From Microvirga terricola (GTDB taxonomy: Bacteria; Pseudomonadota; Alphaproteobacteria; Rhizobiales; Beijerinckiaceae), in contig NZ_JAATJS010000001.1 in NCBI RefSeq assembly GCF_011777495.1, forward strand, positions 62,001 through 126,000: a stretch of 64,000 nt of DNA. Reading direction: 5' to 3'. The notes beneath the pieces were generated by a model that saw only the letters and a program-made list of their open reading frames with translations, had not been told where the DNA came from and searched no databases. A program made the translations under genes and the position numbers. Positions 12,210-21,011 of this stretch are shown piece by piece (position 1 is the first letter of the stretch; each line of letters starts with the position of its first letter).

Positions 12210-13400
12210 TTACAGAAGCCCGAGCGACTGGAAGCGTGCCAGCGAAAACGCCGAAAGATCGATCCGGCTCTGCCCGTCTGTCACGATCTGCGCCGCGACT
12301 TCACCGATGGCTGCCGAATGCTTGAAGCCATGGCCCGAACAGGGCGACACGACAAGAATGCGATTGGCATCGGGATGCCGGTCGATGACGAAGTTGGAAT
12401 CCGGCGTAATGGTATAGAGACAGGTCACGGCTTTGACCGCCGATGGGATGAGACCTTCGAGGCGCCCGGCCACATGCTGGTCGTACATCTCGCGAGATTC
12501 CGTCGGCCCGATATTGCGCTCGACATTGTCCGGGTCGGTCCTGTCCTCATATTGCTCGCCAGCCGTCTTGATGGCGCCACTCCCCGGAAGCGAAGGGAAA
12601 CCATAGAAGAAGTCGTTGGGATTGGGGCCGTGGGACCAGATGAAGACGGGGCTCTCCTCCCATTGCGAAGCGTTCGCTGCAACGGGAAACCAATGCATGA
12701 CCTGGCGGCTCGGCGCGAAAAGCTTGTCGAACGGCGCGTTGAGGAGCCCCGCTGCCCAAGCGCCGGCCGAGAGAATGGCCTCTCCGGCAAGGATGTCGCC
12801 CTGATCGGTCTTGATCCGAACCGCATCGCCTTCCTGCCGGACGGATAGAACCGTCGTTCCACGACGAAGGGCGGCCCCGAGAGCCTCCGCCCGCTCGAGT
12901 TGAGCCGCGACGCACCCTTCCGGGTTCAAATACCCTCCGCTGGGCTCGAAATATCCGCTCTCCTGCTCCTGCGGCGCAAATTGCGGAAAGCGGCGCCTAA
13001 TCTCTGCCGCATTAAGGATCTCATGCGGTATCCGATAGTGCTCGGCCGCCCTTCGGGTCCTGTTGAGGAAACCCGCGCGAATGACGCCCTCAGAACCGGT
13101 CTGCTCCGTGCCGATGATGAGACAGCCATTCTGGGTCAGCAGGTGCCGACCCGTTTCCGCCTCCAGCTCCCGCCAGATCTCATTGGATCGCAGAGCAAGC
13201 GGCACATAAGCCTCGCCCTCACCAATGGCCTGCCGCGTGATGCGGGTTTCCCCATGCGTCGAGCCGCGGTCGTGCGGCGGCGAATGCCGGTCGATCCCGA
13301 TGGCTTTCACACCGCGCTTGGCGAGTTGGTAGATCGCGGCCGAGCCCATTGCCCCTAGACCGATTACCGCAACGTCACAGGATGCCAAGGGCTTCGACAT
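12210..13400 (-). CDS. solA: N-methyl-L-tryptophan / sarcosine-oxidase-like FAD oxidase
   Basis: A 396-residue monomeric-sarcosine-oxidase-family flavoenzyme. The N-terminal dinucleotide-binding fold is DVAVIGLGAMGSAAIYQLAKRG, followed by the family's GSTHGETRITRQA segment. The C-terminal SPCSGHGFKHSAAIGE includes the cysteine to which FAD is covalently attached in this family. Such enzymes demethylate secondary amino acids (N-methyltryptophan, sarcosine), producing formaldehyde and hydrogen peroxide. The gene is monocistronic here, convergent with tex and divergent from the thiamine operon. The exact substrate within the SolA/MSOX group cannot be separated by eye, so the symbol is the closest label only. 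Confidence 0.85.
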   Translation of the reverse strand: MSKPLASCDVAVIGLGAMGSAAIYQLAKRGVKAIGIDRHSPPHDRGSTHGETRITRQAIGEGEAYVPLALRSNEIWRELEAETGRHLLTQNGCLIIGTEQTGSEGVIRAGFLNRTRRAAEHYRIPHEILNAAEIRRRFPQFAPQEQESGYFEPSGGYLNPEGCVAAQLERAEALGAALRRGTTVLSVRQEGDAVRIKTDQGDILAGEAILSAGAWAAGLLNAPFDKLFAPSRQVMHWFPVAANASQWEESPVFIWSHGPNPNDFFYGFPSLPGSGAIKTAGEQYEDRTDPDNVERNIGPTESREMYDQHVAGRLEGLIPSAVKAVTCLYTITPDSNFVIDRHPDANRILVVSPCSGHGFKHSAAIGEVAAQIVTDGQSRIDLSAFSLARFQSLGLL

Positions 13401-13493
13401 GAAAAACTCCGGAGGAACGCCTTACGCATTCCAAACAGAACCCGGCCCCTGCGGCAATAGGTTGAAGGGCGGAGGATGAAGTCAGCGCGCTCC

Positions 13494-13522
13494 TTGTTCC
13501 TGAACCGGAACTGTTCTACATA
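13494..13522 (+). promoter_or_regulatory. Candidate sigma-70-type promoter of the thi riboswitch operon
   Basis: TTGTTC (13494-13499) and TACATA (13517-13522) are separated by 17 bases. Initiation about 7 bases downstream would start the transcript immediately before the riboswitch. The hexamers are imperfect, so this is a positional inference rather than a strong match. Confidence 0.4.
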
Positions 13523-13530
13523 CGAAGCGT

Positions 13531-13618
13531 CTCACGGGGAGCCCTTTCCGGGGCTGAGAGGCGGCTGGGCCGCCGACCCGTCGAACCTGATCCGGATCAT
13601 GCCGGCGGAGGGAATGAG
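13531..13618 (+). promoter_or_regulatory. TPP riboswitch (THI element)
   Basis: The conserved core is easy to read: CTCACGGGGAGCC, then GGGGCTGAGAGGCGG (the CUGAGA core), a variable GC-rich arm, and finally ACCTGATCCGGATCATGCC followed by GGCGGAGGGAATGAG. The outer helix P1 can pair CTCA (13531-13534) with TGAG (13615-13618). It sits about 85 bases before the start codon of thiB, the first gene of a thiamine transporter operon, exactly the family's usual context. Because no T-run terminator follows before thiB, control is probably at translation, by masking the GGGAGC ribosome site when thiamine pyrophosphate is bound (inference). Confidence 0.95.
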
Positions 13619-13702
13619 CATGCGACATCGCAGACAATCCTGCGCGCGCGCCGTGCGAATGCTGCCGCCAATCCGGCTGTCTTATGCATGGGAGCATTCA
13701 TC

Positions 13703-14707
13703 ATGATACGCCGATTGTCCTTTTTTCTGCTGTCGCTCTGGCTCGCGACAGGGTTTGCGCATGCGCAGACCAAACCGACACTGACGGTCTACACTTACAG
13801 TTCGTTCGCCGGAAAATACGGTCCGGGCAAGCTCATCAAAGAGCGCTTCGAGGCGATCTGTGGCTGCGAGCTCGTGTGGGTTACCTCCGAGGATGCAGGC
13901 AGCATGGTGGGCCGCCTTCGGCTCGAGGGGGAAAGCACGAAGGCTGATGTGGTCGTCGGGCTCGACATGAACCTTGCCGCAGAAGCCAAGTCCTTTGGTC
14001 TCTTTGTGCCGCACAAGACCGAGGTGAGGGATTTGTCCCTGCCCATTCAATGGTCCGACGACACCTTCATCCCCTTCAACTGGGGCTATTACGCCTTCGT
14101 CTATGATGCCAACAAAGTCGCCAATCCGCCCAAGAGCCTGAAGGAGTTGGTGGAGAACTCCAACGGCCCGAAGGTCGTGTTGCAGGACCCGCGCACCAGT
14201 GCACCGGGACTCGGCCTTCTGCTCTGGATGCGCCAAGTCTACGGCGACAAAGCAGATCAGGCATGGGCGCAGCTCAAACCCCGCATCGTCACCTTCACCA
14301 AGGGCTGGTCTGAGGCTTATGGACTATTCCTGAAAGGCGAGGCGGACATGGTTCTGTCTTACACGACCTCGCCTGCCTATCACATCGTCGCCGAGAAGAA
14401 GGACAATTACAAAGCGGCGTCCTTCGCAGAAGGGCACTACCTGAGCGTCGAACTTGTCGGCATGACGCGCACGACGAAACAGCCGGAGTTGGCAAAGAAG
14501 TTCATGGGCTTTGTCCTGAGCGATGCCTTCCAGTCCGCCATTCCTGACACCAACTGGATGTATCCGGCGAAGAACCCGCCGTCGGGGACGCCGGCGATCT
14601 TCAAGGACATGATCCAGCCCACCAAAGCGCTTCTCTTCACACCTGAAGAGGTTCAACAGAACCGTCGCGCCTTCACTGATGGCTGGCTCAACGCCACTGC
14701 GCGCTGA
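13703..14707 (+). CDS. thiB: Thiamine ABC transporter periplasmic binding protein
   Basis: A 334-residue type 2 periplasmic binding protein. The N-terminus MIRRLSFFLLSLWLATGFAHA is a clean Sec signal peptide with cleavage after AHA. The mature part begins TKPTLTVYTYSSFAGKYGPG, typical of ThiB, and contains ADVVVGLDMNLAAEAKS and the FNWGYYAFVYD segment. The start chosen is the second in-frame ATG (13703), which has GGGAGC eight bases upstream; another ATG lies five codons earlier. It delivers thiamine or its phosphates to ThiPQ. Regulated by the TPP riboswitch just upstream. The thiP frame begins immediately after the stop. Confidence 0.95.
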   Translation: MIRRLSFFLLSLWLATGFAHAQTKPTLTVYTYSSFAGKYGPGKLIKERFEAICGCELVWVTSEDAGSMVGRLRLEGESTKADVVVGLDMNLAAEAKSFGLFVPHKTEVRDLSLPIQWSDDTFIPFNWGYYAFVYDANKVANPPKSLKELVENSNGPKVVLQDPRTSAPGLGLLLWMRQVYGDKADQAWAQLKPRIVTFTKGWSEAYGLFLKGEADMVLSYTTSPAYHIVAEKKDNYKAASFAEGHYLSVELVGMTRTTKQPELAKKFMGFVLSDAFQSAIPDTNWMYPAKNPPSGTPAIFKDMIQPTKALLFTPEEVQQNRRAFTDGWLNATAR

Positions 14708-16294
14708 GTGAATGGCATGCGCTATAAGCCGCCGCATCCGGGAAGCCTCGTTGCGCTCGGCATCGTAGCGCTTGTCGCGGGCAGCTTCATCGCTCTCGTG
14801 CAATTCGATGGAGGGAGGCCGACGCTTCTCTCCATCGGTCCTTATCTGACACAGATTCTCGCATTCTCCGTTATCCAAACCGCGCTTTCGTCGCTTCTGT
14901 CCCTCGTGCTCGGCATCGGCCTTGCACTCGCCCTCGCGCGGCGCCGTTTTCCCGGACGCGGGATGGTGCTGGCCGCTTTGAATACGACCATGGTCATGCC
15001 AACCATCGTCGCGGTCTTCGCCGTGTTCGCCGTCTATGGCCGCAGCGGGTGGCTGATCTCAGCGCTCGACGCGACCGGTTGGAAAGGCAGTTTCAGCATT
15101 TTCGGCTATCCGGGCATTCTCATCGCACACGTCTTTCTGAACGCTCCTTTCGTGGCGCGGATCATCCTCGATGCGTTGAACCTCGTGCCCGCCGAGCAGT
15201 GGCGCCTTGCGACCGCATTTGGCTTTACGCCTAGCCAAACGTTCCGCCATCTCGATTGGCCCGCCATCCGCAGCGAACTGCCGGGCCTTGCCGGGCTGAT
15301 CTTTCTTCTATGCTTCAAGAGCTTCGCAATCGTGCTCGCGCTTGGCGGCGGACCGAGCCGCGCGACGCTCGAGGTCGCGATCTATGAGGCGCTCAAAGTC
15401 GATCTCGATTTCGGTCGCGCCGCTTGGCTCGCCTTGATTCAACTCGCCATCTGCTTGTCAATGGCAGCGGGCCTCAACTGGGCTTTCAAACGCCCTCCCG
15501 CCGATCATACGAACCGCCCGCCGATCCGCCGCCCGGATTCATCAAGCCGACGGCTCAAGATTGTGGATGCGGTCGTCCTCGCAGTCGGAACGCTCTTTAT
15601 CGCTCCTCTCGCTGTCAGCGTTCTGACGGGCCTGCGTTTCATCCCGCGCATTCTCGATATGGATTTGTTTCAAGCGGCGGCAACAAGCTTTTTGATCGCG
15701 GCGGCAGCGGCAACGATTGCCTGTGCTCTGGCTCTCGCGCTTGGCGGCGCCGTGCGTCGTCAGCGGCAGGTGCTGCGCTCACCGCGCACCGCAGCGTTCT
15801 ATGATTTTCTGCCGAATATCCTTCTCGCCGTTCCGCCATTCGCGTTGACCGCTGGGCTCTTTCTCATGGTTCGCCGGTTCGTCGAACCGGCGACGGCTGG
15901 CCTTGCTCTCCTGCCCCTGATCAATGGGCTTGCCGCACTGCCGTTCGCCTATCGCTATCTTGCGCCCCGTCTCATGACGGCGGAGGAGCGATACGGCCGC
16001 GTTGCCGCCTCTCTCGGCGTGACGGGCGTTATGAAGTTGAAGATCATGGACTGGCCTTTGCTCAAGCGGCCCTTCGGAGCCGCCTTCGCGTTGGCGATGG
16101 CGCTGTCATTCGGAGATTTCGGCATCATCGCGCTCTTCGGTGGACCTGAACTGCGCACCTTGCCGTATCTTCTGTACGAATATCTCGGGTCCTATCGCCT
16201 CGACGACGCCGGAGCCGTTGGCCTCTTCGTCGTCTTCTTCGCCTTCCTGCTCGCTCATACCTCAGACAGATTTTCCCATGCTGGTGATCGATAA
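14708..16294 (+). CDS. thiP: Thiamine ABC transporter permease (fused two-domain)
   Basis: A 528-residue inner-membrane permease with two tandem BPD_transp_1 halves, about a dozen hydrophobic helices in all, as in E. coli ThiP. Each half has an EAA-like loop that contacts the ATPase: EQWRLATAFGFTPSQTF in the first and ERYGRVAASLGVTGVMKLK in the second. The GTG at 14708 directly abuts the thiB stop; an ATG three codons later is an equally plausible start. The end overlaps thiQ by 17 bases, which indicates tight translational coupling in the thiBPQ operon. Confidence 0.95.
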   Translation: MNGMRYKPPHPGSLVALGIVALVAGSFIALVQFDGGRPTLLSIGPYLTQILAFSVIQTALSSLLSLVLGIGLALALARRRFPGRGMVLAALNTTMVMPTIVAVFAVFAVYGRSGWLISALDATGWKGSFSIFGYPGILIAHVFLNAPFVARIILDALNLVPAEQWRLATAFGFTPSQTFRHLDWPAIRSELPGLAGLIFLLCFKSFAIVLALGGGPSRATLEVAIYEALKVDLDFGRAAWLALIQLAICLSMAAGLNWAFKRPPADHTNRPPIRRPDSSSRRLKIVDAVVLAVGTLFIAPLAVSVLTGLRFIPRILDMDLFQAAATSFLIAAAAATIACALALALGGAVRRQRQVLRSPRTAAFYDFLPNILLAVPPFALTAGLFLMVRRFVEPATAGLALLPLINGLAALPFAYRYLAPRLMTAEERYGRVAASLGVTGVMKLKIMDWPLLKRPFGAAFALAMALSFGDFGIIALFGGPELRTLPYLLYEYLGSYRLDDAGAVGLFVVFFAFLLAHTSDRFSHAGDR

Positions 16295-16979
16295 ATGCCG
16301 TCTGACTTGGCCCGACTTCAGGGCCGAGTATTCGCTGACCGTCGAAGCCGGCACGCTGTGCGCGGTCATCGGCCCCTCAGGCGGCGGAAAGACCACGTTG
16401 CTGCACATGATCGCGGGATTCGAGAAACCTGAGAGCGGCGCTCTTTCCTTCGCTGGTCAGAACCTCCTTCGCCTTGAACCCGCCGAGCGACCCGTCGCCA
16501 TCGTCTTTCAGGATCACAATCTCTTTCCCCACCTGACGGCGGCTCAAAATGTCGCGCTGGGAATTCGTCCCTCACTCCGCCTGAGGGACGTCGAAGAAAG
16601 GCTGGTAGTCGATATGCTCGAAGCCGTGGGGTTGAAGGGCTTCGGAAGTCGCAAGCCGGGCGAGATGTCCGGAGGCCAGCGCCAACGGGTCGCCCTCGCG
16701 CGCGCCCTCATCTCGAAACGGCCGCTTATCCTTCTCGACGAACCCTTCAGCAGCCTTGATCCAGGATTGCGTCGGTCGATGATTCAACTGGTTGATGAGT
16801 TGCGCCGCAAGCGACCGGTCACCATCGTGATGACCATTCACACGCCGGAGGATGTCGCTGGTCTGGCCGAACAAATGACCTTTGTCGCGGATGGTAAGGT
16901 TCTCGCCTCGGGCGTTCCCGCCGATATTTTGAACGGCCCGCTCGCCTCCCGGATCGCGGATTCCATATCCGAAACCTGA
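16278..16979 (+). CDS. thiQ: Thiamine ABC transporter ATP-binding protein
   Basis: A 233-residue ABC ATPase, the normal ThiQ length. Walker A is GPSGGGKTT (32-40), the Q-loop reads IVFQDHNLFPHLTA, the signature is EMSGGQRQRVALARAL and Walker B is PLILLDEPFSSLD. The ATG at 16278 lies inside the end of thiP. The upstream continuation of the reading frame is out-of-frame thiP sequence and was discarded. Together with ThiB and ThiP it imports thiamine across the inner membrane. No further gene is coupled downstream; the next starts 150 bases later. Confidence 0.95.
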   Translation: MLVIDKCRLTWPDFRAEYSLTVEAGTLCAVIGPSGGGKTTLLHMIAGFEKPESGALSFAGQNLLRLEPAERPVAIVFQDHNLFPHLTAAQNVALGIRPSLRLRDVEERLVVDMLEAVGLKGFGSRKPGEMSGGQRQRVALARALISKRPLILLDEPFSSLDPGLRRSMIQLVDELRRKRPVTIVMTIHTPEDVAGLAEQMTFVADGKVLASGVPADILNGPLASRIADSISET

Positions 16980-17129
16980 TATTGCCCGCCGCGCGAGACT
17001 ATGCCGCCTTGCCCGCGGTCATCATTTATATTTCTTGGGCTCGGGCCAGTTCTCAAGTAAGGTCTGGCCTTCTCGCGCAAAAGCCGCCATTAACGACACA
17101 TTGAAACATTTCATGACACCGTCCGGGCA

Positions 17130-19421
17130 ATGCCCCATCGAACCCTCACACCTTTCGGCGGCGAGTTTCTAGCGCCAGAGCGCGAAGCCGCATTTCAAAC
17201 CGAGCGCCTGCCGGAGACCCTTCGGCACGTCCAGCTTTTGTTTCTGCTCTCGGCGGTTCTGAATAGCCTGTTCTTTCTCAGCGACTGGCGCTTCTACGGG
17301 CAGCCCCATTTCTATGCGGCCATCCCCGCCCGCGTCGTCGTCGTAGCGATTGCTCTCATCTGTCTTTGGACCGTCCGTCGCTCCAGGAGCTTCGCGCAAG
17401 CTGAGAAATCGATGATAGCCTGGGAATGGGTCAACAGCGCCGCCGTCGCGGTGCTTGTGAGTTCCCACAGCGATCTGGCGCTTTTCGTCGTCCTGATGCT
17501 GCCCTCGATTTACTACCTCGCTTTGCCGACATCCTTTCGCTGGTCGATCATTTCAGGCATCGCCTGCAGCGCCATGATGTTCGGCGGCTACATGCTTCCG
17601 GAACCTGCCAGTGACACCACGACCGGGCTTTTCCTCGCCATCGTCATGCTGAATCTCGCCCTCTTTCTTGTCGTTTCCCGTTCGAACCGGCTTCAGCGTC
17701 TGGAGTGGATGGCGACTCAGGCAGAGCGACGCACTAAGGAGGAACTCATCGAGAGCCGGACGATGTTCGAGACCATGTTCAAGACGGTCCCGATCCCGCT
17801 TCTCGTCGTCCGCATGGATGGAAGCCTCGTCGCAACGAATGATGCTGCGGTTCGCTACATGGGCGCGACCGCAGATGCCCTGGGCATCAAAACGATCGAT
17901 GAGCTTTATGTTGAGCCGAATGATCGCAACGCCTTTCTCGACGCTCTTCGCAAGGATGGGCAGGTCAGCAATTTTGAAACGCGCGTGCGTTTGGCCGACC
18001 GCTCCATCCATACCGTTCTTCTGGCTGGCGCGACCATCGACATCGGCGGCGAGCCGCATATCATGACGGGTGTCATCGATATTACGGAGCGCAAATCAAC
18101 AGAGGAGCGCGTCTGGCGCGCCGCAAGTCACGATCCGTTAACGGGATTGCCGAACAGGGCCTTCTTTCAAAGCCGGCTGGAACAATCTCTTGCACAGGCG
18201 GAGCGAAACGGCACGCGCATCAATCTCTTCCTCATCGACCTCGACAATCTCAAATCCGTCAACGACACGCTCGGCCACGACGCGGGCGACATCCTGATCA
18301 AGAAGACAGCGAGCCGCCTCCATCGCATGATGCGGGAGAACGATACTGTCGCGCGGTTGGCCGGTGATGAGTTCGCCATCATCGTCGTGGATCCCTTCCC
18401 CCTTGAGGACCCGCAAACCCTCGCCGAACAGATCCTTGCCGATTTGCGGCGCCCCTTCGCTTATCGGGATGGACACCTTGCGAGCCAGGCAAGCATCGGC
18501 ATCGCCAGCTACCCTCACCATGACAGGGCGCCATCCGAGTTGATGAGAGACGCCGATCTCGCGCTTTATGCGGCCAAGGCCATGGGGCGCAACCGCACCG
18601 TCGTCTATTCCCCCGACATGCGAGAGAAGGTCGAGCAAAGGGCCTCCATCACACGCGACATCCGGGAAGCTTTGCGGCAGGGACAGATCGTTCCCTTCTA
18701 CCAGCCGAAGATCGACTTGCAGACAGGAAAGGTTGTCGGCTTCGAGGCACTGGCCCGTTGGCATCATCTCGATCAGGGCCTACTGACGCCAGCCGCTTTT
18801 CAGACGGCATTTGAAGAGCCTGAATTGTCGATTGCCGTCGGCGAGCAGATTCTCAAGCAGGTCGCGGCGGATATCAGAAAATGGCTGGACGAGGGTATCG
18901 ATTGCGGCACGATCGCCGTCAATCTCTCCCCGGCGCAGTTCAACTGGATCGGCCTGGCGAAGCGGTTTCTGGAGATCATCCAGGCGGCCGGCGTGCCGCC
19001 GGAGCGGCTCGCAGTCGAAATCACCGAAACGGTCTTTCTCGGCAGCACCGCATCCCACGTCGTGACTGCACTCAAGGAGTTTCACGACAACGGCATCCGC
19101 ATCGCCCTCGACGATTTCGGCACGGGCTATGCGTCGCTCGTTCACCTGAAGCAATTCCCTATCGACGACATCAAGATCGATCAGAGTTTCGTGAAAGACG
19201 TCGAGAGCGATGCGGACAGCGCGGCCATTGTGCTCGCCGTGATCGAACTGGGCACGAGCCTTGGCATGGAGGTGATCGCCGAGGGCGTCGAAACGATTGG
19301 CCAGGTCGATTTCCTGCGCCGCGGGGGCTGTACCCAGGCGCAGGGCAACTTCTACGCCGCGCCGATGTCGTCGTGCCAGGTCGCCCATTTTCTCAATCGC
19401 CGAGAAGCTGAATGCGCCTAA
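17130..19421 (+). CDS. Membrane PAS-GGDEF-EAL cyclic-di-GMP enzyme
   Basis: A 763-residue signalling protein. Six or so hydrophobic helices fill about residues 28-190, forming a membrane sensor region. A PAS domain follows at about 210-325 (MFETMFKTVPIPLLVVRMDGS, ending in GVIDITERK), then a GGDEF domain from about 333 (SHDPLTGLPNRAFF) and an EAL domain from about 510. The diguanylate cyclase motif reads AGDEF (411-415), and the RxxD inhibitory site R402-D405 is present just before it. The phosphodiesterase motif EAL is intact (539-541), with DDFGTGYASL and KIDQSFV further on. Both activities are possible, with the EAL domain more certain. It is monocistronic, about 150 bases after thiQ; the signal sensed is unknown. 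Confidence 0.93.
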   Translation: MPHRTLTPFGGEFLAPEREAAFQTERLPETLRHVQLLFLLSAVLNSLFFLSDWRFYGQPHFYAAIPARVVVVAIALICLWTVRRSRSFAQAEKSMIAWEWVNSAAVAVLVSSHSDLALFVVLMLPSIYYLALPTSFRWSIISGIACSAMMFGGYMLPEPASDTTTGLFLAIVMLNLALFLVVSRSNRLQRLEWMATQAERRTKEELIESRTMFETMFKTVPIPLLVVRMDGSLVATNDAAVRYMGATADALGIKTIDELYVEPNDRNAFLDALRKDGQVSNFETRVRLADRSIHTVLLAGATIDIGGEPHIMTGVIDITERKSTEERVWRAASHDPLTGLPNRAFFQSRLEQSLAQAERNGTRINLFLIDLDNLKSVNDTLGHDAGDILIKKTASRLHRMMRENDTVARLAGDEFAIIVVDPFPLEDPQTLAEQILADLRRPFAYRDGHLASQASIGIASYPHHDRAPSELMRDADLALYAAKAMGRNRTVVYSPDMREKVEQRASITRDIREALRQGQIVPFYQPKIDLQTGKVVGFEALARWHHLDQGLLTPAAFQTAFEEPELSIAVGEQILKQVAADIRKWLDEGIDCGTIAVNLSPAQFNWIGLAKRFLEIIQAAGVPPERLAVEITETVFLGSTASHVVTALKEFHDNGIRIALDDFGTGYASLVHLKQFPIDDIKIDQSFVKDVESDADSAAIVLAVIELGTSLGMEVIAEGVETIGQVDFLRRGGCTQAQGNFYAAPMSSCQVAHFLNRREAECA

Positions 19422-19559
19422 GCGCCAACGATATAACAAACAAAAACCATTTTATTTCAATGTCTTAGCAGCATTTTCAGTTGAATGCGTCCTCGCGGAC
19501 GGGCATGCTGGGCCTGGGAGAATCGAAAAGTCCCACAAATCCGCCGACGGACGAGGACC

Positions 19560-19853
19560 ATGGCCCCTCTCAGAGCAGAAGCGAACATCGATACGATCGC
19601 GCCTGACCGATATCTCGTTCAGCTCTGCAAGCGCTTTGCCCCCAACGACCCCGCCACCTACTCGAACCACCAAGGACGTGCCGAGTTCGAATTCGGCAAT
19701 TGCACTTTGCTCGCGGCCGGTCGCTCGCTGACCCTTGTTGCCGAAGCTGAGGATGAAGCCTCCCTGGCGCAAGTTCAACGCCTCGTCAGTACCTATCTGG
19801 AACAATCCATGTGGCGGGAACGGCCTACGATCACCTGGATCCGACGTGGCTGA
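19560..19853 (+). CDS. DUF2218-family protein
   Basis: A 97-residue single-domain protein. The sequence fits the DUF2218 pattern: FEFGNCTLLAAGRSLTLVAEAEDEASLAQVQRLVSTYLEQ, then a closing (R/F)-E-x-x-T-I-x-W motif, here RERPTITWIRR. In this family the domain often stands beside iron-uptake or siderophore genes, but no such neighbour is present here. The ATG has a GAGGA sequence very close upstream (ACGAGGACC-ATG). It is convergent with the sugar ABC ATPase, with 36 bases between the stops. Function unknown; no catalytic residues can be proposed. Confidence 0.8.
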   Translation: MAPLRAEANIDTIAPDRYLVQLCKRFAPNDPATYSNHQGRAEFEFGNCTLLAAGRSLTLVAEAEDEASLAQVQRLVSTYLEQSMWRERPTITWIRRG

Positions 19854-19889
19854 GCGTTTCGCACCACATAACGCCAGCCCTTACAGCCC

Positions 19890-20978
19890 TCACTTTCCAA
19901 ACTGCACCGATTGTCCCGCCGCATTGAAAACATGCAGAGCGCGGCCTGGAAGATGCGCGGTGTAGCGTCCACCGGGAGCAGCCTCCACATCCCCCGGCGA
20001 ACGCACAATCACATCGTCCCCGCTGGCAAGTTTCATATAGACGTAGCTTGCCTCTCCTAACCTCTCCACAGCATCAATGCGCCCTTCGAGGGCAATGGTA
20101 TTGGCGCCTGCATCCGCCATATGCTCGGGACGAACCCCGATGGTCACCTCATCGCCGGCCCTGAGCGTTCCGGGAACAACGTCCACGCTTGTCTCCGCAC
20201 CTGTAAAAGCGAGCGTTACACTGCCGCCAGAAACTGAACGGACCTGCCCCTTGATGAGGTTCATACGCGGTGAGCCGATAAAGCCCGCGACGAACAAATT
20301 GCGCGGATTGTGATAGAGCTCAAGCGGCGCGCCGACCTGCTCGATCCGACCCTGGTTCATCACGACGATCTTCGACGCAAGGGTCATGGCTTCGACCTGA
20401 TCATGTGTGACGTAAATCATGGTCGCGCCCAACTCCCGATGGAGCTTGGCAATCTCCAGCCGTGTGTTCACGCGCAAAGCCGCATCGAGATTTGAAAGCG
20501 GCTCGTCAAAGAGGAAGACGCTTGGTTCGCGCACAATGGCGCGACCAATAGCGACACGCTGGCGCTGACCGCCTGACAATTCGCGCGGCTTGCGGTCCAG
20601 CAACGCGGAGAGCTTCAGGATCTCTGCCGCCCGTCGCACACGACGATCGACATCCGCTTTGTTGGTCTTCGCGAATTTGAGACCAAAAGCCATATTCTTG
20701 TAAACGGACATGTGCGGATAGAGCGCATAGGACTGAAACACCATCGCGATCTTGCGCTCGGCCGGCGGCATTTCGTTGACCCGCTTACCGCCAATGCGCA
20801 ACTCACCCGCGCTGGCATTCTCGAGTCCCGCAATGGTGCGCAAGAGCGTTGACTTGCCGCAGCCCGAAGGGCCGACGAACACGACGAATTCGCCGTCGTC
20901 GATAGTCAGGTCAATGTCGCGCAGGATTTCGGTCACGCCGTAGGACTTCGCGATGCCGTGGAGGGAAACGTCAGCCAT
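19890..20978 (-). CDS. Carbohydrate ABC transporter ATP-binding protein (UgpC/MsmK type)
   Basis: A 362-residue sugar-importer ATPase of the MalK/UgpC type. Walker A is GPSGCGKST (36-44), the Q-loop VFQSYALYPHMSV, the signature LSGGQRQRVAIGRAI, Walker B VFLFDEPLSNLDA and the H-loop VTHDQ. The C-terminal third is the OB-fold regulatory domain (TOBE type), as usual in this group. It is the fourth gene of the minus-strand transporter operon (binding protein, permease, permease, ATPase). These ATPases can serve several sugar permeases, so it may also energise transporters encoded elsewhere. Confidence 0.93.
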   Translation of the reverse strand: MADVSLHGIAKSYGVTEILRDIDLTIDDGEFVVFVGPSGCGKSTLLRTIAGLENASAGELRIGGKRVNEMPPAERKIAMVFQSYALYPHMSVYKNMAFGLKFAKTNKADVDRRVRRAAEILKLSALLDRKPRELSGGQRQRVAIGRAIVREPSVFLFDEPLSNLDAALRVNTRLEIAKLHRELGATMIYVTHDQVEAMTLASKIVVMNQGRIEQVGAPLELYHNPRNLFVAGFIGSPRMNLIKGQVRSVSGGSVTLAFTGAETSVDVVPGTLRAGDEVTIGVRPEHMADAGANTIALEGRIDAVERLGEASYVYMKLASGDDVIVRSPGDVEAAPGGRYTAHLPGRALHVFNAAGQSVQFGK

Positions 20979-21011
20979 CGGTTTTCCAATCCGTGAAATG
21001 AGCCTTGCGCG

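Noticed and set aside
13476..13706. 76-codon open frame across the thi leader
   Set aside because: It runs through the TPP riboswitch and lacks family features; the RNA element explains the sequence.
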